A DNA stretch of 64,000 bases from Deltaproteobacteria bacterium (GCA_016218915.1 JACRCQ010000030.1:1-64000), one strand, 5' to 3'; shown: positions 8,521 through 18,851, numbered from the stretch's first letter. Notes: a model not told the origin generated them from the letters alone. Made by a program: numbers and translations.

Positions 8521-10680
8521 ATGAAGCTGCGCAATCTACTCGGAGTGGTCGGGGTGACGTGCCTGGTCGTCAGCGGATGCGGCCAGTCTTCGGAGCCGGT
8601 TGAGGAGCAACCGGGAACCGACGAGAGCGGCACCGTGGTGCAGCCGGGCAAGGAGGACAACTTCCTGTCGCCCAAGGCCCAGGAATACCAGGTCGAAGGT
8701 ACGACCACCGTCACGATCGAGAGCGAGCTGTCCTCAGCCACCGAGGAGGTCAAGCTTGCGAGAGTCAAGAAGCTCATCCCGCTCAAGCAGGTGGTCATCG
8801 GCTGGTTCCTGAATCAGTATCTCGTCGCCAAGGAATCGAGCTCCGGGAACGCCGGCTACGGAGGCTTCGAGGCGTTGACCAAGAACGGAGCCTACGAAGA
8901 GCTTGCGATCACGAAAGTCGACGACACCACCTACAAGTTCACCTTCCGTCAGGAGTTCGCAGGAAGCCAGGACCTGCTGAGCAAGCTGCCCACCAAGGTG
9001 GGAGCGGACGGCAAGCGTACGTTCGACCTGACCATCGGCAAGATCAGCAACGAGGACATGGCGCGGCTGGAGACCAACTTCGAATGGTACCGGGAATCGC
9101 CCTGGTCCGAGTTCGACCCCAGCAAGGTGGATGCGTCACGGCTGGACACGGTCACGTTGACGGTTACTGCCGAGCAGAGGTCGGTCGACGGTTGGATCGA
9201 CATGAACCGTCTGACCGCAGACGGCAAAGTGACGATGGGCGTGCACTTCGGGTGGGACTACCACAACAACTACCACCTGCTGCATTCGCGCGAGATCTAC
9301 GACTGGCTCGTCAATACCCAGGGCTTCAAGTCCCCGGTGGACTCCTACGACGCGCTCACGCATACATCGGGCCCCCTGACCAAGACGATCCAGGCCAACG
9401 GCAAGCCGGTTGCCATCGAGATCTCGCTGTTCTGGGGGAAGCCTGGGACCGACGTGGACCCGGACACGGACGCTGGCGGCAAGGTCTTGGAGGACGACAT
9501 GCGCAAGTCGTTCGCCGAGCGCGAGGTGATTGTCTTCGCAGGCCATTCCGGGCCGTTCTACGGCTTCGCTCTGGCGAACTGGCGCAAGACGAGCGAAGGG
9601 GATCTCGACGACGCCGACGTGCTCACGATGACCATGCCGAGCGACGTGTACCAGGTGGTGATCGCCGAGGGGTGTGACACCTATGGCCTGGGAGAGTCGT
9701 TCCGGTTGAACCCGGCCAAGGCCGGGGCGAAGAACATCGACGTGCTCACGACGACGAGCTTTTCGAATGCGAGCACGGCGGAGGGGACCAAGGACAGCCT
9801 GCGCGCAATCTTCGGGACGGACGCTGCGGGCAACCAGAAGCCGCTGACGTGGGGAGAGCTGCTGCGGGACCTGGACTCCAACACCTACTACTTCAACACG
9901 ATGTACGGCGTGCACGGGATCGACGACAACCCGCACGCGCATCCGTATGCGGTGCAGGCTTCGCTGTGCAAGCGCTGCTCGGTGGACACCGACTGCGGCG
10001 GGATCGGAAACAAGTGCACGAAGCTCAAGAACAACGAGAAATTCTGCACGTTCCTGTGCACTGCGGATGATGGCTGCCCGGCAGGCTACAAGTGCATGTC
10101 GGTCGCGACCGGATCCACCATCAGCTCGAGCCAGTGTGCGCCCACGAACCTCACCTGCACGGATCCTCCTCCGGTGCCAGCAGGGCCGGCGGTGATCATC
10201 AACGAGGTGTTTGCATCGCCGAAGGCGACCACAGGGGACGCGAACGGGGATGGCACCGTGAGCGCGACCAACGACGAGTTCGTCGAGCTCGTCAACATCT
10301 CCGGCAAGGATGTGGACCTGTCCGGTTGGAAGCTGGCCGATTCAGCAATGACCCGCTTCACCTTCCCGCAGGGTACGTTCCTTGGGGCAGGTAAGGTGCT
10401 GGTGGTGTTCGGTGGCGGGACGGTGGACAAGGTCGCAACTGCGACCGGGGCGCAGTGCGTCGCATCGACGACCAACCACCTTGGGTTGAACAACACGGGC
10501 GACCTCGTGAAGCTGTCGGATTCGAAGGGCAGCGTGGTTGACAAGATGCTGTACGCCTCCGACGGGGGTGCAGGAGTCTCTCTGGTGCGCGAGAAGGATG
10601 GGGACCTGGCATCCAAGTTCGTGCCTCATCCGAACAAGGCGCATTCGGCTGGATTGAAGCAGGACGGAACCAAGTTCTGA
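8521..10680 (+). CDS. Secreted lipoprotein with lamin-tail domain and possible caspase-like dyad
   Basis: 719 residues. The signal peptide ends at a lipobox with Cys20 (VVSGC). The central region contains hydrophobic block plus His (IVFAGHSGPFYG, His342) and, 43 residues on, hydrophobic block plus Cys (VVIAEGCDTY, Cys385). This spacing and context resemble clan CD (caspase/gingipain-type) peptidases, but that is my inference. A short Cys-rich module follows at about 480-550. The C-terminal lamin-tail domain starts at IINEVFASP (about 559) and contains FVELVNIS and DLSGWKLAD. It is probably an outer-surface protein. The start is at base 8521 right after AGGAGGCCTAG. Confidence 0.85.
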   Translation: MKLRNLLGVVGVTCLVVSGCGQSSEPVEEQPGTDESGTVVQPGKEDNFLSPKAQEYQVEGTTTVTIESELSSATEEVKLARVKKLIPLKQVVIGWFLNQYLVAKESSSGNAGYGGFEALTKNGAYEELAITKVDDTTYKFTFRQEFAGSQDLLSKLPTKVGADGKRTFDLTIGKISNEDMARLETNFEWYRESPWSEFDPSKVDASRLDTVTLTVTAEQRSVDGWIDMNRLTADGKVTMGVHFGWDYHNNYHLLHSREIYDWLVNTQGFKSPVDSYDALTHTSGPLTKTIQANGKPVAIEISLFWGKPGTDVDPDTDAGGKVLEDDMRKSFAEREVIVFAGHSGPFYGFALANWRKTSEGDLDDADVLTMTMPSDVYQVVIAEGCDTYGLGESFRLNPAKAGAKNIDVLTTTSFSNASTAEGTKDSLRAIFGTDAAGNQKPLTWGELLRDLDSNTYYFNTMYGVHGIDDNPHAHPYAVQASLCKRCSVDTDCGGIGNKCTKLKNNEKFCTFLCTADDGCPAGYKCMSVATGSTISSSQCAPTNLTCTDPPPVPAGPAVIINEVFASPKATTGDANGDGTVSATNDEFVELVNISGKDVDLSGWKLADSAMTRFTFPQGTFLGAGKVLVVFGGGTVDKVATATGAQCVASTTNHLGLNNTGDLVKLSDSKGSVVDKMLYASDGGAGVSLVREKDGDLASKFVPHPNKAHSAGLKQDGTKF

Positions 10681-10793
10681 GGTGCTTTCGGGCGCACGAG
10701 ACGTGATTTCCCTCTGAATCCCGGGCATTTGCATCTGCCTGCGGATTGACGAAGCGATCTGCTTCAGCATATCGTCGGAAGGTGGAGGCTCCC

Positions 10794-13700
10794 ATGCCCG
10801 CTTTCCTTCGATCTACCTGGCGTTTGACCGGGATCTTCGTGCTGGGTTCTGTGGTCGCCAGCTGCTCCAACGACGGAGGTTCGTCGAAGGGTGGACGGCC
10901 CGCGCCCAGCCATGCGGAACAGAGCCTGACAGCTCCTGCCACAGCTGCTCACACTGGAGCCACGGTGTCCGGAGCGATTGATCTGGCGACCGCGGTCAGA
11001 CGAACCCACGGTCAGTTCCGCCCGGCACAAGCGGCCCACATGGCGGTTTTTGGCGCATTGCGTGCTGAAGTGGACGCCCTTGGAGCGCGCGTTACGCCGT
11101 TGAGATCATCAGGCGGAAGCGGCTTCGGACCGGGGCAGCAGGGGGCACCGCTCACTGTCCGGACATCATCGATCGAGCGCAACGGCAACCGGGTCGACGC
11201 TAACCCGGGCGAAGCGAGGGTCGTGGAGCCTGGCGATCAGATCGCAGTAGCGCGAGGGGCAGTGCGCGAGGAGTTCAAGGCACTCGACGAAGGGCTCCAG
11301 CAGGACTGGGTGTTCGGCTCAGCACCCGAAGGCGCTGGAGACCTGGTGGTTCGCGTGCAGGTCGACGGGGAGGAATACGCGGGGGAGACCGGTCTTGGTC
11401 TGCATTTCGTCGATCGGTCCACAGATCTCGGCCTGAGGTACGGCCTTGCGACCTGGATCGACGCGTCCGGGCGCAGGACGCAGATCCGCCCGAGCTGGGA
11501 GGCGGGAACGATCGTGATCCGGGTACCGGCTCGAGTGGTGGATGGCTCCTCGTGGCCCGCAGTATTGGACCCGGTGATATCGGCTGAGATCGATCTGGAC
11601 AACCTGGCGTCGTTGGCTGCCCAGACGCAGTTGGCCGCGGCGTTCGATGGAACGAACTATCTCGTGGTCTGGTCGGACACGAGCTCGACGGTTTCGGACA
11701 TCTATGGCGTGCGTGTGAGCAAAGCCGGCGCGGTGCTCGATGCAACACCCTTGCAGCTGACGAGCCTTGCTGGGGCGCAGGACCAGCCCGCTGTCGCGTT
11801 CGACGGCACCCGGTACATGGTCGTGTTCCACGATGCGGGCGCAGGTGGAGGGGACATCGGCGGAGTGAACGTTTCGACCGCTGGTGTTGCCGGGGCCGCA
11901 TTCAACATCTGCGTGGACGCGAGTCCGCAGCTGGAGCCAGCCATCGCATGGGATTCGGCGGATGGCAGCCATCTGGTGGTGTGGACCGATCAGCGAAACG
12001 TCGCGCTTGGCGCCGACGTGTACGGGCTTCGCATTGGGGGAACCGGCACACCGGTCGGGATCGAGATCGCCGTGGCCACGGTGGCAGACAATCAGTCTTC
12101 TCCGGCTGTGGCTTTCAACGGGACCAACCACTTCGTGGTGTGGACCGATCGTCGATCCGGTGCGGACGATGACGTGTGGGGGATCCGCGTGGCGGGAGCG
12201 TCGGGCGCGCTCGTTGGCTCGGAGATCAAGATCGGTGGTGGAGCAGGAGACCAGCGAACCCCGGCGGTAGCGTGGGGGGCAGGCAACTTCTTCGTGGCAT
12301 GGGCGAGCAATGGTGCGGGCGCGTTCGACGTTCAAGGTGCGCGCGTGGATGCAGCAGGGGCTGTGGTCGACTCGCCCGTGCTGGGCCTCAGCGCCGCTTC
12401 GAATGACCAGTTGCTGCCCGCGGTGACGAACGACGGCGCGCAGTTCCTGGCCGTCTGGCAGGACGAGCGCAACAGCATGGTCCCTGGGGTCTTCGACATC
12501 TACGGCACCAGGGTCACATACCAGGGCAAGGTGCTGGATCCCGCGGGCGTGGCGATCGCTGGCGATCCTGGCACAGAGTACGGGCCAACCGTTGCAGCTG
12601 ACGGCGCGCGACTCTCGATCGTGGGCTATGCGAAGGGCTCAGGGCCGTCGCAGGCAAGTGCCCGAACGGTTCACTTCGGACTGCCTCCTGGGGCGGTGTG
12701 CGCCCTGCCGGCCGACTGCGAGTCGGGCTTCTGCGCGGACGGCGTGTGCTGCGATTCGGCCTGCGGCAACAGCGATCCTGCGGATTGCCAGGCGTGCAAC
12801 CAGGTCGGATTCGCGGGGCAATGCAAGGTGCTCGCATCCACCGTGACTTGTCGCGTGTCAGCCGGGGAATGCGATGTGGCAGAGACGTGCGACGGCTCGC
12901 TGGCGACTTGCCCCGCGGACGGGCACAAGGTGGACGGGACAGGGTGCACGGACGACGGGCTCGTTTGTACGACGGACGTGTGCAGCGCAGGAGCCTGCAC
13001 GCATCCTGCTGGGAATGCTGGTACGTTGTGTCGCGCATCGACAGGGGAGTGCGATCCCGCCGAAGCCTGCAACGGGACGCTGACCACATGCCCGACGGAT
13101 GCGTTCGTTCCGAACGGCACTGCATGCACGGACGACGGCCAGATCTGCACGACGGACCTTTGCAGCGGGGGGGCGTGCGCACACGCCGCGGGGAACGCAG
13201 GAGTGACTTGCCGCGGCGCAGCCGGTGAGTGCGACGTCGCGGAATCCTGCAACGGCTCGCTGCCGACCTGTCCTGGCGACGTGTTCAAGGTCAACGGCAC
13301 TGCGTGCACGGACGATGGGCTGGTGTGCACGCTCGACCAATGCTCGGCAGGAGTCTGCGCGCACCCGGCTGGCAATGCCGGGATCACTTGTCGAACCGCA
13401 AACGGCGAGTGCGATGTCGCAGAGGCGTGCAACGGAACATCGACCACATGTCCCACGGATGGATTCAAGGGCAACGGCACACCCTGCACGGACGACGGGT
13501 TGCTATGCACGGTGGACCAATGCAGCGCCGGAGCGTGCGTGCACCCAGCGGGAAATGTGGGGACGATCTGCAGAGCGGCGCAAGGCGAGTGCGATGTTGC
13601 GGAGGCGTGCGATGGCGCGTCGACGACGTGTCCTGCGAACGGCTTCAAGGCAGATGGCACGACGTGCACGACGGACGGCAATCCCTGCACGCTGGACCAG

Positions 13701-16376
13701 TGCGGGTCGGGAGTCTGCGCGCACCCGGCTGGCAATGCTGGGACGGTGTGCCGCCCTGTGAACGGAGAATGCGACGTGGCGGAGAGCTGTACGGGCTCGT
13801 CGACGTCGTGTCCTGCGGACGGTTTCAAGACGGACGGTACAGCGTGCACCACGGATGGCAATCCTTGCACATTGGACGAGTGCGCTTCTGGCGCTTGCGC
13901 GCACCCGCCGGGCAATGCGGGGACAGAATGCCGCGCAGCGGGCGGGATTTGCGACGTAGCCGAGAATTGCACGGGCACGTCGGCAACCTGCCCGAACGAC
14001 CTGAAGAAGCCGCCGAGCACGGTCTGCAGGGCCGCGGCCGGCCCGTGCGATCTGGCCGAGAACTGCAATGGGCTCACCAACGGGTGTCCGACGGACGTGT
14101 TCCGCGCGTCGTCCTTCCAGTGCCGGGCGCCGAGCTGCACAGGGGGAGTCGGGACGCTTGCGGCGAACTGCCCGGGGAACGGGCCCAGCTGCCCTGCGAC
14201 GGTGACGCAGAACTGCCCACCGTACATCTGTCAGGGCAATGCCTGCGGCGGGAGCTGCACGAGCATCAACGATTGCGTGTCGGGCAACTATTGCGACGCC
14301 GCGCAGTGCAAGCCCAAGAAGATCAACGGCGGGACGTGCTCGTACGCGGACATGTGCCAGTCCGGTCAATGTGTGGACGGCGTGTGCTGCAACGTCGCGT
14401 GCGCTGGCCAATGCCAAGCGTGCGACGTGACGGGTTCCGTTGGCACCTGCGTTCCGGTGACAGGCAAGCCTCACGGGTCGCGGCCTCTGTGCCTGACCGA
14501 TGGAACGGCTTGCGGTGGCGCATGCAACGGCGTGCTGCTCACGGCGTGCAGCTATCCGGGCAACACGCAGCAATGCCGAGCGCCATCGTGCAACAACAAC
14601 GTGGCGATTCTGGCGGCGAGCTGCGCCGGCAACGGCTTCTGTCCTGCGTTCCAGACGCAGGCGTGCGCGCCGTTCACCTGCTCAGGGACCCAGTGCGGTG
14701 GCAACTGCACGATCGACACGGATTGCTCGTCGGGAAGCTACTGCTCGGCGGGCATCTGCAAGCCCAAGGTGGATGCAGGACAGCCGTGCAGCGCGCCCAA
14801 CCAGTGCAAGTCGAACTACTGCGTGGACTCGTACTGCTGCAACGGTCCGTGTGTGGGCCAGTGCGAGGCGTGTGACGTCCAGGGCAAGGTGGGCGCGTGC
14901 AGCCCGGTGAACGGGACGCCGCACGGCGCGCGACCTGCATGCGCAACCGACGGGACGGCCTGCGGCGGCACGTGCAACGGGATCCTGTCCGCCACGTGCA
15001 GCTACTCGACCTCGCAGTGCCGGGCGCCGCAATGCGCGAACGAGGTGGCGACGCTCGCTGCGTCTTGCGACGGGCTCGGGGCGTGTCCTCCGGTTCAGCT
15101 GCAGACGTGTACTCCCTTCTCCTGCAACGGAACGCAGTGCGGAGCTGGGTGCGTGATCGACACGGATTGCGCCGGGGGCAGCTACTGCTCGGCCGGCGTG
15201 TGCCATGCGAAGCTGAACGTGGGCTTTGCTTGCGGCGGAGACAACCAGTGCAACTCCGGCTACTGCGTGGACGCAGTGTGCTGCGGAGGCGCCTGTGTGG
15301 GGCAGTGCGAGGCGTGCGACCTGACCGGACAGGAAGGAACGTGTCTGCCGGCGATTGGGGCGCCGCACGGAGCGCGTCCTGCGTGCTCGAGCGACGGGTC
15401 CGTGTGCGCCGGGACGTGCGACGGAGTCGGCACGCTGGGTTGCAGCTACCCGGACAGCACGCTGCAGTGTCGGCCACCCAATTGTGACAACAACATTGCG
15501 ACGCTAGCAGCGAGCTGCACGGGGACGGGCTCGTGCCCGGCGGTCCAGACCCAGCCCTGCGCGCCGTTCCTGTGCTTGGGAGGCCAGTGCGCAGGGGATT
15601 GCACGCTCGACACCGACTGCGACACAGGGAGCTTCTGCGCTGGCGGGATCTGCAAGGTCCAGCTCGAGGTCGGGCAGCCTTGCGGCGGCAACAACCAGTG
15701 CAAGTCGACGTTCTGCGCGGACGGGTACTGCTGCGCGACGGCTTGTGCCGGACAGTGCGAGGCATGCGACGTGCCGAATTCGCTGGGAGCATGCTCGCCG
15801 GTGGTCGGGGCGCCGCATGGTGGAAAAGCTGCTTGTGCTGGTGCAGGCGTGTGCCAGGGCCAGTGCGACGGGGTGAGCGTCGCAGCATGCGCTTTCCCTG
15901 GAACGTCGGTGGAATGCTCCGCAGCCACGTGCGCGAACGGCGTGGAAAAGGCATCCGCCAACTGCGACGGTGCGGGCACCTGCACGACACCGTCCACCAA
16001 GTCGTGCGGCGACTACGTCTGCAATGGCGCGACGTGCATGACGAGCTGCACGAAGAGCACGGACTGCGCGGCCGGCCACGAGTGCATCGGCAAGGTGTGC
16101 GTGCAGCCCGAAGCCGGGCCGGACGTCGACGCCGCGGGCGACGCAAAGCAGGACGGTCCGGATGGCGATGCCAAGTCGGAAGCCGTGCTCGACGCAATCG
16201 CCGATGTTGCACCGGATCAAGGTCAAGGCGGGAGCAGCTCGGAGCAACCTGCTTCGGGCGACGACGGGGGGTGCGGTTGCAGGACGGCTGGCCGGGAAAC
16301 GCGCGGGGAGGGCTTGCTGGCTCTGCTCGCGCTCGGCGTCTTGATCTCTCGCAGACGTCGAGGAGGTGTCAGGTAG
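10794..16376 (+). CDS. Giant Cys-rich repeat lipoprotein with MYXO-CTERM tail
   Basis: 1860 residues. The lipobox-like VASC follows a signal segment. Residues about 270-620 hold repeated units like FDGTNYLVVWSD and DIYGVRV, suggestive of a propeller. Next come eight copies of a roughly 57-residue Cys module (CR..GECDVAE.C.G...TCP), the last two shortened. Then come five copies of a roughly 140-residue Cys module (C.....TLAASC.G.G.CP), the last truncated. The end is an acidic linker, GGCGCRTAG, a membrane helix and RRRRGG, the MYXO-CTERM sorting signal. It is probably anchored at or released from the cell surface as an adhesin or matrix protein. The ATG at 10794 has GGTGGAGG upstream. Confidence 0.9.
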   Translation: MPAFLRSTWRLTGIFVLGSVVASCSNDGGSSKGGRPAPSHAEQSLTAPATAAHTGATVSGAIDLATAVRRTHGQFRPAQAAHMAVFGALRAEVDALGARVTPLRSSGGSGFGPGQQGAPLTVRTSSIERNGNRVDANPGEARVVEPGDQIAVARGAVREEFKALDEGLQQDWVFGSAPEGAGDLVVRVQVDGEEYAGETGLGLHFVDRSTDLGLRYGLATWIDASGRRTQIRPSWEAGTIVIRVPARVVDGSSWPAVLDPVISAEIDLDNLASLAAQTQLAAAFDGTNYLVVWSDTSSTVSDIYGVRVSKAGAVLDATPLQLTSLAGAQDQPAVAFDGTRYMVVFHDAGAGGGDIGGVNVSTAGVAGAAFNICVDASPQLEPAIAWDSADGSHLVVWTDQRNVALGADVYGLRIGGTGTPVGIEIAVATVADNQSSPAVAFNGTNHFVVWTDRRSGADDDVWGIRVAGASGALVGSEIKIGGGAGDQRTPAVAWGAGNFFVAWASNGAGAFDVQGARVDAAGAVVDSPVLGLSAASNDQLLPAVTNDGAQFLAVWQDERNSMVPGVFDIYGTRVTYQGKVLDPAGVAIAGDPGTEYGPTVAADGARLSIVGYAKGSGPSQASARTVHFGLPPGAVCALPADCESGFCADGVCCDSACGNSDPADCQACNQVGFAGQCKVLASTVTCRVSAGECDVAETCDGSLATCPADGHKVDGTGCTDDGLVCTTDVCSAGACTHPAGNAGTLCRASTGECDPAEACNGTLTTCPTDAFVPNGTACTDDGQICTTDLCSGGACAHAAGNAGVTCRGAAGECDVAESCNGSLPTCPGDVFKVNGTACTDDGLVCTLDQCSAGVCAHPAGNAGITCRTANGECDVAEACNGTSTTCPTDGFKGNGTPCTDDGLLCTVDQCSAGACVHPAGNVGTICRAAQGECDVAEACDGASTTCPANGFKADGTTCTTDGNPCTLDQCGSGVCAHPAGNAGTVCRPVNGECDVAESCTGSSTSCPADGFKTDGTACTTDGNPCTLDECASGACAHPPGNAGTECRAAGGICDVAENCTGTSATCPNDLKKPPSTVCRAAAGPCDLAENCNGLTNGCPTDVFRASSFQCRAPSCTGGVGTLAANCPGNGPSCPATVTQNCPPYICQGNACGGSCTSINDCVSGNYCDAAQCKPKKINGGTCSYADMCQSGQCVDGVCCNVACAGQCQACDVTGSVGTCVPVTGKPHGSRPLCLTDGTACGGACNGVLLTACSYPGNTQQCRAPSCNNNVAILAASCAGNGFCPAFQTQACAPFTCSGTQCGGNCTIDTDCSSGSYCSAGICKPKVDAGQPCSAPNQCKSNYCVDSYCCNGPCVGQCEACDVQGKVGACSPVNGTPHGARPACATDGTACGGTCNGILSATCSYSTSQCRAPQCANEVATLAASCDGLGACPPVQLQTCTPFSCNGTQCGAGCVIDTDCAGGSYCSAGVCHAKLNVGFACGGDNQCNSGYCVDAVCCGGACVGQCEACDLTGQEGTCLPAIGAPHGARPACSSDGSVCAGTCDGVGTLGCSYPDSTLQCRPPNCDNNIATLAASCTGTGSCPAVQTQPCAPFLCLGGQCAGDCTLDTDCDTGSFCAGGICKVQLEVGQPCGGNNQCKSTFCADGYCCATACAGQCEACDVPNSLGACSPVVGAPHGGKAACAGAGVCQGQCDGVSVAACAFPGTSVECSAATCANGVEKASANCDGAGTCTTPSTKSCGDYVCNGATCMTSCTKSTDCAAGHECIGKVCVQPEAGPDVDAAGDAKQDGPDGDAKSEAVLDAIADVAPDQGQGGSSSEQPASGDDGGCGCRTAGRETRGEGLLALLALGVLISRRRRGGVR

Positions 16377-17400
16377 ATCGTTGCTGCGATCGGAGCATCC
16401 AGCCGATCAGCTTGTAGACGATCCGTGCCCCGGTGATCGTGTCGATCGTGTCGCCGTCTTCGCCTGGCACCACCTCGCAAAGATCAAATCCCACGATGCG
16501 TCGGCCTGACGTAGCGACAGCTTCGAGCAGGAAACATGCCTGCTGGAACGTCAGCCCTCCAGGCACGGGCGTTCCGGTGGCCGGGCAGAGCGAAGGCTCC
16601 AGTCCGTCGATGTCAAACGACACGTACACGTCGCGAGGCAGCTCCTCGACGATGCGGCCCGCAACGCTCGCCCAGGTTTCCCCACGGAAGAGTGCGCGGG
16701 ACAGGTCGCCATCCAGGAACGTCCGAATCCGACCGCCTGCGCTGGCGATCGCAGCGGCCTCGGCTTCGCAGAGATCCCGCACAGCGACCTGCACGAGCTT
16801 CGCAACCCCCGGAGCCTGGGCGAGCACGTTGTGCATGATGCTCGCGTGCGATTGGAGGAACCCCTCGTAGGCGACGCGCAGATCCGCGTGGGCGTCGATG
16901 TGGAGCACGCCCATTCCCGGGTTGCGATCGGCGAGGGCGAGGATCGCGCCCAGGGGGCTTGCATGGTCGCCTCCCAGGACGCCGACGAGCTTTCCCGCAT
17001 CGAGCCAATGCTCGCAACGCGCACGCAACCACTCACAGACGGTGTCGCTCGCGTCGTTGACGATGGCGAGGCCAGGATCGTCAGCAGGCGCGCCGCCGGC
17101 TGCCTTGATCGGGGCTGCGCGCGGACGGGCCACGTTGTTGAGCAGCCGGATCTCGTCGGACACAGGCTCCAGGAAGATGCCGGCCTTCCATGGTTCTCCC
17201 GTGTCGCTGTCGTGCAGGTCCACCTGCAGGCTTGCCTCGTGAATGCCGTAGGGGCCCTGGGCCGCACCCCCGCGGTAGGACGTGGTCGCGTCGAACGGAA
17301 CGCCGATCAGGATCACCCTCGCGGTGTGCTCGTCATGGGGCAGACCGAAGATGCCGTCGTGCGATGCCGCGGAGTTCGGGTCGAAGCCGGGGTCGCTCAT
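16369..17400 (-). CDS. speB: Agmatinase / arginase-family ureohydrolase
   Basis: 343 residues. Ureohydrolases cleave agmatine or a related guanidino substrate to urea and an amine with a two-manganese centre. All metal motifs are present: GGDH at 143-146, DAHAD at 169-173 and SFDIDGLEP with D263 and D265. The exact substrate (agmatine, arginine, formiminoglutamate or another guanidine) cannot be fixed from sequence. It is the last gene of a four-gene minus-strand operon; its stop overlaps the 3' end of the convergent Cys-rich gene by 8 bases. Confidence 0.88.
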   Translation of the reverse strand: MSDPGFDPNSAASHDGIFGLPHDEHTARVILIGVPFDATTSYRGGAAQGPYGIHEASLQVDLHDSDTGEPWKAGIFLEPVSDEIRLLNNVARPRAAPIKAAGGAPADDPGLAIVNDASDTVCEWLRARCEHWLDAGKLVGVLGGDHASPLGAILALADRNPGMGVLHIDAHADLRVAYEGFLQSHASIMHNVLAQAPGVAKLVQVAVRDLCEAEAAAIASAGGRIRTFLDGDLSRALFRGETWASVAGRIVEELPRDVYVSFDIDGLEPSLCPATGTPVPGGLTFQQACFLLEAVATSGRRIVGFDLCEVVPGEDGDTIDTITGARIVYKLIGWMLRSQQRST

Positions 17401-17410
17401 GGGCAGGACG

Positions 17411-17791
17411 CTACACGGGAGCCTGTCCGGCGGCCATCACCAGGTCGACCGCGTAGGGATCGTGCGTACGGCCTGCGAGGTCCACCACCGCCACGGCTAT
17501 CTCTGCGCGCGACGCATGGGGAGGCACCGCGATCATGCCCCAGGATGACTCTGGACCGTGGCGAAGGTCCGGGCCTTTGTGGACGCGCACCGCAAAGTTC
17601 CCCTCGTAGACCACGACCGTCATGTGAGCTGGCTTGAGCAGGCGCAGGGCGCGCATGGCAAACGCGACGCGGTCGAACTTCTCCGGATCGCGGAGCGACA
17701 GCTCCCGTCGATCGAATCGCACGTGTGCGGACTCGTCGCCGTGCTGCCTCGCCGGGCCTGGCAGCAAGCCTTCATCGCGATCACCTGGCAT
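17411..17791 (-). CDS. Hypothetical protein upstream of agmatinase
   Basis: 126 residues, not recognised. It has no signal peptide, membrane segment or Cys. The central segment MTVVVYEGNFAVRVHKG and the later segment AEIAVAVVDLAG look like beta-alpha structure of a small soluble domain. It ends 10 bases before the agmatinase start and is almost certainly in the same transcript. The ATG at 17791 has GGAACGAG ahead; a TTG at 17854 would overlap the upstream gene by 20 bases. Confidence 0.6.
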   Translation of the reverse strand: MPGDRDEGLLPGPARQHGDESAHVRFDRRELSLRDPEKFDRVAFAMRALRLLKPAHMTVVVYEGNFAVRVHKGPDLRHGPESSWGMIAVPPHASRAEIAVAVVDLAGRTHDPYAVDLVMAAGQAPV

Positions 17792-17834
17792 GGGCTCGTT
17801 CCAAGAATAGGGTGGATTTGCGCTGTGCCAAGGG

Positions 17835-18851
17835 CTATCCGTCGCGGGACCCAAACCGGACCGGGATCACCACGCGCAGGTCGCCTCCGGCTGGAGCGGG
17901 GAAAACGACCTTGCGCAGGGAATCCTGCACGCAGGTAGTCATGGTCGGATCAGGGAAGGTCGATTCGACTTCAACGACGTCGCGGACATGGCCTGAAGCG
18001 TCGATGTCAGTCCGAAGCGCCAGACGTCCCCAGACCGCAGGGACGCGCGTCAGCGCCTGCTCGTAGCAATCCTGGGTCGCGTGGCCGATCCGTCCTGCAA
18101 CGATCGCCTGCACGGCGTGCATGTCGAGCGTGCCAGGTCCTGGCTCCACCGGAGGATCCTCGGGAGCGTGCACAGGCAGATCCCCGGGGTTCAAGCCGAT
18201 GTCGAGCGTGACGACCGCATCGCCCTTGGAGGTTGCCGGGAACTTGAGGCTGGGGAGCGAGCGCACGATGCAGTCGACCGCCGTAGCATCCGGGAGCGTC
18301 GCCTTGCCGATCGCTTTGGCGCTCTTGACCGTGCCAGCGTGCTTGATCGTGAACTGGACATGCACTTTACCGTGGAGCTTCTGATCGTTCGCGAGGGCTG
18401 CGTCATAGCACTTGCGGATCGGCCAGTAGTGCTGCTTGCGGGTCTCGCGAAGCACCATGGCTTCGGAGGCCCGGCCTCGAACGCGGACATTGTCGACCAT
18501 CACGCGCGGCTGCGGGTGCCACTTGCCCTCGCGTCCGCCTTCGTTCCATGCGGCGAGCTCCTGGTCCTCGCGGCGGGAGACGGCTGCCGAGCCTGACCGC
18601 GGTCGCTGTCCCAGCTTGTACGGCGACTCGAAAACCACCAGGGGATCTTCCGTGTCGTACTCGGTCGTGTCGTCTGCGTCGGTCAAACCGCTGTGCGCAT
18701 CGATTGGCCCAGCGTCCTTGCTGCCCGGAGCTGCGACCGTGGCAGTGCGCGCGGCTGAGGAGGACGGGGAGGAAGCGGGGGTAGAGCGTGACGAGGTTGG
18801 CGCGGATGCACACGCCGAGAGCAGCAAGCCGAGCAGGACCGCGCGTTTCAT
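17835..18851 (-). CDS. Lipoprotein with two AgmX/PglI C-terminal domains
   Basis: 338 residues. A short signal peptide with LLSAC makes it a probable lipoprotein. A Ser/Thr/Ala linker and a charged segment follow. Then come two copies of the myxobacterial AgmX/PglI tail domain, about 140-235 and 250-335. The hallmarks are RKCYDAALAND and DCYEQALTRVP near the start of each, then GKVHVQFTI, and Cys near DCIVRSL and TTCVQDSL. In both, the last strands are FPAPAGGDLRVVIPVRF-like. The domain is TonB-like in form and occurs in gliding and envelope proteins. Its ATG overlaps the hydrolase stop (ATGA). Confidence 0.82.
   Translation of the reverse strand: MKRAVLLGLLLSACASAPTSSRSTPASSPSSSAARTATVAAPGSKDAGPIDAHSGLTDADDTTEYDTEDPLVVFESPYKLGQRPRSGSAAVSRREDQELAAWNEGGREGKWHPQPRVMVDNVRVRGRASEAMVLRETRKQHYWPIRKCYDAALANDQKLHGKVHVQFTIKHAGTVKSAKAIGKATLPDATAVDCIVRSLPSLKFPATSKGDAVVTLDIGLNPGDLPVHAPEDPPVEPGPGTLDMHAVQAIVAGRIGHATQDCYEQALTRVPAVWGRLALRTDIDASGHVRDVVEVESTFPDPTMTTCVQDSLRKVVFPAPAGGDLRVVIPVRFGSRDG

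Noticed and set aside
12671-14227. 518-codon minus-strand open frame with repeats
   Set aside because: It only mirrors the Cys repeats of the giant protein; the plus strand has signal peptide, repeats and sorting tag.
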